This document shows positions 58,965 to 62,090 of a stretch of 62,090 nt of DNA, one piece after another. Location: assembly GCF_003533305.1 (NCBI RefSeq), contig NZ_DOEH01000021.1:229941-292030 (forward strand), written 5' to 3'. The notes beneath the pieces were generated by a model, which was not told the origin of the DNA, did no database searches, and worked only from the letters and a program-made list of their open reading frames with translations. Origin of the DNA: Providencia sp. GTDB lineage: Bacteria; Pseudomonadota; Gammaproteobacteria; Enterobacterales; Enterobacteriaceae. The first letter of the stretch is position 1; each line of letters starts with the position of its first letter. Both the position numbers and the translations under genes were made by a program.

Positions 58965-59720
58965 ATGTCATTTTTTCTTGGATTGTTATTACTGTTAGTC
59001 ATTTTAATTGTTATTTGCAGAATACGCGCCTTAAGACACATAGCAAAACATACAATAACCGAAAAAGATCTTAAAACTTTTAGAGAATACAATGATATTG
59101 AAGATTATGAAAAAGAAGCCAAACAAGCAGTGTATGAGGTAATTAGATGCAAAACTATTTTTGATAAACTAAATTGTTACGTTGATTTAAGAATGATGTT
59201 TGAATCCCTTCATGCAGACTATTGTAAATACGAAAAGGTAAATCCATTGTTGATGGAGGCTTTACGCCGTAAATTTACTTTCGCATATTCCGCTTTCATT
59301 ACGCCATACCCTGAGCCAATTGAAGAAAGTGGCTTAGAACGATTAAGCCTAATTCACACTAAAAAACATTGTCCCGAGTACATATGGAAACACATCATCG
59401 AAGCCGCAGTTTATACTAATGAAGAGTTAGATGAATATTTTGAAATGAAGGAATTCGACCCACTAGACAGAATGTGCACAGATATGGAGCTGTACAAGGA
59501 TCTTATGGGCACCGTTCTATATGATGACGTGATGGGATGTTTTATTTATGAAGAAAATGACAGCTCTACAATTCTTGATAACGAGTTCTACACTGTTTCG
59601 AAAGAACAGTTAAATCAGTGGTTGGATGAAGAACTCGCATTTATAAGTTACCTGACTGAATCTTTGCTAAATATTTGCATTGAATACATAAGAAAAGAAA
59701 AAGGCATTATTAGAATTTGA
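58965..59720 (+). CDS. Membrane-anchored protein of unknown function
   Basis: 251 residues. One N-terminal membrane segment (about 2-20, FFLGLLLLLVILIVICRI) followed by a basic stretch, so the bulk is likely cytoplasmic. Acidic, helix-rich soluble part with several Cys and many Tyr/Leu; no known motif. AAGGATG precedes the ATG. AT-rich, in an accessory area with phage and IS relics. It may be co-transcribed with the next gene 60-120 bases downstream. Confidence 0.7.
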   Translation: MSFFLGLLLLLVILIVICRIRALRHIAKHTITEKDLKTFREYNDIEDYEKEAKQAVYEVIRCKTIFDKLNCYVDLRMMFESLHADYCKYEKVNPLLMEALRRKFTFAYSAFITPYPEPIEESGLERLSLIHTKKHCPEYIWKHIIEAAVYTNEELDEYFEMKEFDPLDRMCTDMELYKDLMGTVLYDDVMGCFIYEENDSSTILDNEFYTVSKEQLNQWLDEELAFISYLTESLLNICIEYIRKEKGIIRI

Positions 59721-59786
59721 CGTTTTTTGAAAAACACCATTAACCCACCAAATGGATTACGAACTATCGAAAATGGCAGAAAAATA

Positions 59787-59846
59787 ATGAAACTAACATC
59801 TCTTGTTTCAACTCTAACAACCCTAGCTTGCGAGCCCGGCAAATGA
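59787..59846 (+). CDS. Possible 19-residue leader peptide
   Basis: A short frame MKLTSLVSTLTTLACEPGK ends in TGA overlapping the next ATG (ATGA at 59843). It looks like a lipoprotein signal peptide with a lipobox-like LACE. It may be a coupled leader, or the former N-terminus of the next gene separated by a frame change. No strong ribosome site is seen. Confidence 0.3.
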   Translation: MKLTSLVSTLTTLACEPGK

Positions 59847-61018
59847 AGTCAATTTTACAGATTTTTGCTCTCTATTTAAGCAGTCAGGTTATTGCCTTAG
59901 CACAACCATCGGATTCACTTTTTAATTGCGAAAAATACAGTCAAAGCAGCGATAAATTTAAACAATGCCAGCAACGCGAAATAGCCTGCCAAACATTAAT
60001 TGATAATACGCCATTGAGGGCATCGTTATCTACTTCAAATACTTTTATTATAACAGGTGATGAAAGAGCCTATTTTCATGCCTTCCCATCAGAAATGTGC
60101 CGCTATGAAAATATATTTGTGATCCCAGGAGATCAGTTAGGCTTTGTTGGATTCACAACTCAGGCGCCCACTAATGATGAAACTTCATATGTACTCCTTA
60201 ACTATAATGGGGTTTCGGGCTGGATCGATACACGTCAAGTGGAAACAGTACCCGAAAGTTGCGACTATATTAATAAATCGGCAATTGAAAGATTGAACAC
60301 TCAAAAAGATAGGCTCCAACAAGCCTACCTCGTTAACTCATCAAAAGCCCCGATATACACAGCTCCACGCCCCCATTGTCAGGATAATCAACGTTTTTTA
60401 ATTGAAAATGACCGAATTAAGGCCATCTATCCGGAACCTATCAATGGCTTTTATTTTGTGAGTTACACACATCCAGTTACAGGCTCTCATACGTTTGGCT
60501 GGCTTCAAACACAAGAACTTACTCTGGAACCGAGAGTCATTAACCAGAGCGACCTACCAGTCGTACCGCCTGATATCGTTGTTTTAGATTTCTATGATAA
60601 CGACCTACTTCCTTTGGACTATTCATCTCACCACGACTATGAGTCTATTTTTATTACACCTGAGCTATTGGATAAAATTTCAAATTCCATTACATGTGAT
60701 TATGGTGATGAAAATGAATTTTCAGCAGAGCAAAAAGCTGTTTGTGATATAGAGAGAGAATGTGATCAACGAGGGTGTAATTGGGATGGGACGTGGATAC
60801 CCGGTGGCGCTAACTATTATACAAAATCGCAAGATGTCTTTGATTCATGGGTTGAGAATCGCAAAGCAAAAGTGCTTTCAATTAACAAACAAAATGCCAT
60901 TGTAGATTTAATCTTGGGTGAAGATAAACCTTATCCGCTTCATTTAATCGTTCGGTTAATCAACACGGATGGAAAATGGATGATTAATCAAATTGATGAA
61001 GTTAATACTAAAAAGTAA
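59843..61018 (+). CDS. Secreted protein of unknown function with SH3-like repeats
   Basis: 391 residues from ATG 59843. Signal peptide about 1-21 (ends IALA before QPSDS). Eight or more cysteines in the mature part suggest a periplasmic or surface location with disulfides. Two similar modules (about 50-135 and 145-220), each ending in a Gly-Trp motif (NGVSGWIDTRQVE and HTFGWLQTQEL), look like bacterial SH3-type folds. The C-terminal 110 residues resemble small DUF3828-like domains (NADGKW-type ending: TDGKWMINQIDEV). No function can be assigned. An in-frame TTG upstream is less likely. Confidence 0.7.
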   Translation: MKSILQIFALYLSSQVIALAQPSDSLFNCEKYSQSSDKFKQCQQREIACQTLIDNTPLRASLSTSNTFIITGDERAYFHAFPSEMCRYENIFVIPGDQLGFVGFTTQAPTNDETSYVLLNYNGVSGWIDTRQVETVPESCDYINKSAIERLNTQKDRLQQAYLVNSSKAPIYTAPRPHCQDNQRFLIENDRIKAIYPEPINGFYFVSYTHPVTGSHTFGWLQTQELTLEPRVINQSDLPVVPPDIVVLDFYDNDLLPLDYSSHHDYESIFITPELLDKISNSITCDYGDENEFSAEQKAVCDIERECDQRGCNWDGTWIPGGANYYTKSQDVFDSWVENRKAKVLSINKQNAIVDLILGEDKPYPLHLIVRLINTDGKWMINQIDEVNTKK

Positions 61019-61075
61019 TTTTAAATGAATTAAATGGCCAGTCTACTATTCGAAGCAAACGACATCTTAGCTTAT

Positions 61076-61154
61076 GTGTACTAGCTCAGATATAATCGGA
61101 CAGACCCCTGTATAGATAATTGGTAACTGTCAGATCAGGTCTGAGCTAGTACAC
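61076..61154. repeat. Short inverted-repeat element, IS or MITE relic
   Basis: GTGTACTAGCTCAGA (61076-61090) and TCTGAGCTAGTACAC (61140-61154) are perfect 15-base arms. The similarity continues inward imperfectly to about 30 bases (both copies then have ATC, GACAG and a C pair in register). The outer ends TG...CA resemble IS3-type terminal repeats. The whole element is 79 bases with no transposase and no obvious target duplication. Confidence 0.5.
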
Positions 61155-61307
61155 CTAATACACTAGAGGATATATTTATTTTTAATTTTCTAGTGTTTAC
61201 TTATTCATTTAACGAAGCTCAAATTTTTATTTTCTTTTCTATATTTATTTACACTTAATTTGTGTGACAACTGTTTAAAACACTTATAATGATAGTGTAT
61301 TCAACTA

Positions 61308-61470
61308 TTACTTCATTTTAGTTACCAGCCCTTTCCATTGTTTCCCAACGGCATAAGTCCAGCGACGTAGCTCATTACATGCCCCGTGAATATCGTCAGA
61401 GTTGAGTTTCTTTAGCAGCGTTGAGCGAGAGAAAACACTCCTCCGCCGTAGTAATAACTCCCTGCGGAGC
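61308..61470 (-). pseudogene. Remnant of a phage lysozyme (endolysin) gene
   Basis: The minus strand reads [20 protein letters not shown] and then [17 protein letters not shown] before a stop at 61308. This is the C-terminal part of lambdoid phage lysozymes of glycoside hydrolase family 24 (pattern STLLKKLN...C-EL-RW-YA-GK-W-GL). Just upstream a different frame gives SYYYGGGVF, like the YN-G-G-F step that should precede it, so there is a frame change near 61431. The catalytic N-terminal half is missing. Confidence 0.7.
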
Positions 61471-61646
61471 GTTCCGTGATTAGAGTTAATAGAAAGCTAC
61501 TAGATACAGTAGCCTAGATTTAGATTCATAGGACTAATACTTATTCAAGATAAGTTAAAATTGCTTCTTGACTATTGCCAAGGAATTCATTTCAAATAAG
61601 TATATCAATGCAGTACAATGAACTAATTTCTATATAGGGCGTGCAT

Positions 61647-62090
61647 ATGACACATCAAATCAAGCCTGAGTCAGATAATATCACCCAACCATATTGGCCT
61701 ACTTTGAAGCTCATATTGAGCTCTCTTATTGTTTTTAATTTCTACTTAAATTTAGCTGATAAAAATAAGATTTCATTTCTTATTGGTATTTTCGACTTAA
61801 CATTAATTCCTATGTTTGTATTCATAGTTGCATTCGTAACGAAGAATGCAACGTGGAAATCTTTGAAGCTTAGTTTACTTTCGTCTCTTATAATTTATAT
61901 AACATTTCAAACAGTTGATGCAATTCCACTGTATTTTTCAGGTGAATTAAGTTTAAAACTTTATATCTTTGAACCCCAGAATGGAGTATGGTTTTTTTTA
62001 GCCACGCCTGTTTGGCAAGCTTTTTTTTTATTGTTACCACCAAAATTAAAATCCAATAGATTAATATTATTTTGTATTTTGTATTTTGTA
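61647..62090 (+). CDS. Unknown integral membrane protein (3' end outside window)
   Basis: The frame is open for 148 codons to the right edge. After a polar N-terminus (about 1-18) there are at least three to four hydrophobic segments (around 22-38, 45-65, 75-92 and 115-135), with aromatic-rich loops. No signal peptide is seen, and I recognise no family. The region just upstream is AT-rich, with no clear Shine-Dalgarno other than TATAGGGCG about 8 bases before the ATG. No partner can be seen within the window. Confidence 0.6.
   Translation, partial: MTHQIKPESDNITQPYWPTLKLILSSLIVFNFYLNLADKNKISFLIGIFDLTLIPMFVFIVAFVTKNATWKSLKLSLLSSLIIYITFQTVDAIPLYFSGELSLKLYIFEPQNGVWFFLATPVWQAFFLLLPPKLKSNRLILFCILYFV

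Larger units (their letters stand above)
61019..61646. other. Relic-bearing intergenic region
   Basis: 628 bases with no intact gene. It contains an IS/MITE-like inverted-repeat element (61076-61154) and a phage lysozyme remnant (61308-61470), described separately. The part just before 61647 should hold the promoter of the next gene. Confidence 0.5.

Noticed and set aside
1..62090. CRISPR arrays, tRNA or rRNA genes
   Set aside because: No regularly spaced direct repeats and no tRNA- or rRNA-like sequence were noticed anywhere in the window.

Overview
The window looks like the chromosome of a low-GC member of the Morganellaceae (Enterobacterales), most likely Providencia or a close relative. 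The flagellar and chemotaxis proteins are very close in length and motif to the E. coli/Salmonella ones, the base composition is AT-rich, and flagellar genes that are dispersed in E. coli sit here in one continuous superlocus. The genus is inferred from general knowledge of the group; no 16S or other marker is present.

Layout. 1-955: C-terminal beta-barrel of an autotransporter cut by the window edge. 1655-13195: fliE (minus) diverging from fliFGHIJKLMNOPQR (plus). 13196-14321: accessory seam with the broken 3' end of a pore-forming colicin gene, its convergent immunity gene, and a small secreted protein of unknown function. 14654-26905: flgLKJIHGFEDCB (minus) diverging from flgA, flgM and flgN (plus). 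26906-30641: a decayed XRE-type antitoxin gene, then flhA and flhB (minus). 30903-32926: a zinc-ribbon unknown and an SseJ-like GDSL acyltransferase/lipase. 33020-45142: cheZ, cheY, cheB, cheR, two MCPs, cheW, cheA, motB, motA, flhC, flhD (minus). fliA, fliC, fliD, fliS and fliT are not in the window, and flhE is not found next to flhA.

45143-46799 is a 1.66 kb gene-free region upstream of the flhDC master regulator, with a perfect FNR-type palindrome. Then come an orphan HicB-like antitoxin, a small lipoprotein and roxA (ribosomal protein uL16 arginine hydroxylase). 49848-57880 is a tight six-gene operon transcribed leftward: LuxE-like acyl-activating enzyme, LuxC-like acyl reductase, NAD-dependent epimerase/dehydratase, penicillin-acylase-type Ntn hydrolase, AmrS-type radical SAM enzyme and an LCAT-like alpha/beta hydrolase. 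The genes overlap or nearly touch, and no luciferase genes are present. This is the best candidate for an undescribed system: probably an acyl or aldehyde tailoring pathway, product unknown. Rightward follow a higher-GC glutathione peroxidase, two unknown envelope proteins, an IS/MITE-like inverted-repeat relic, a phage lysozyme remnant, and the start of an unknown membrane protein running off the window.

The flagellar genes form the usual cascade. FlhDC should drive the hook-basal-body operons. Promoters matching the sigma-28 consensus (TAAA-type -35, 11-base gap, CCGATA-type -10) can be read upstream of flgM, flgK, the first MCP gene, and motA (inside the 3' end of flhC). Accessory genes sit at three of the places where flagellar transcription changes direction, so these seams appear to be insertion-tolerant sites.
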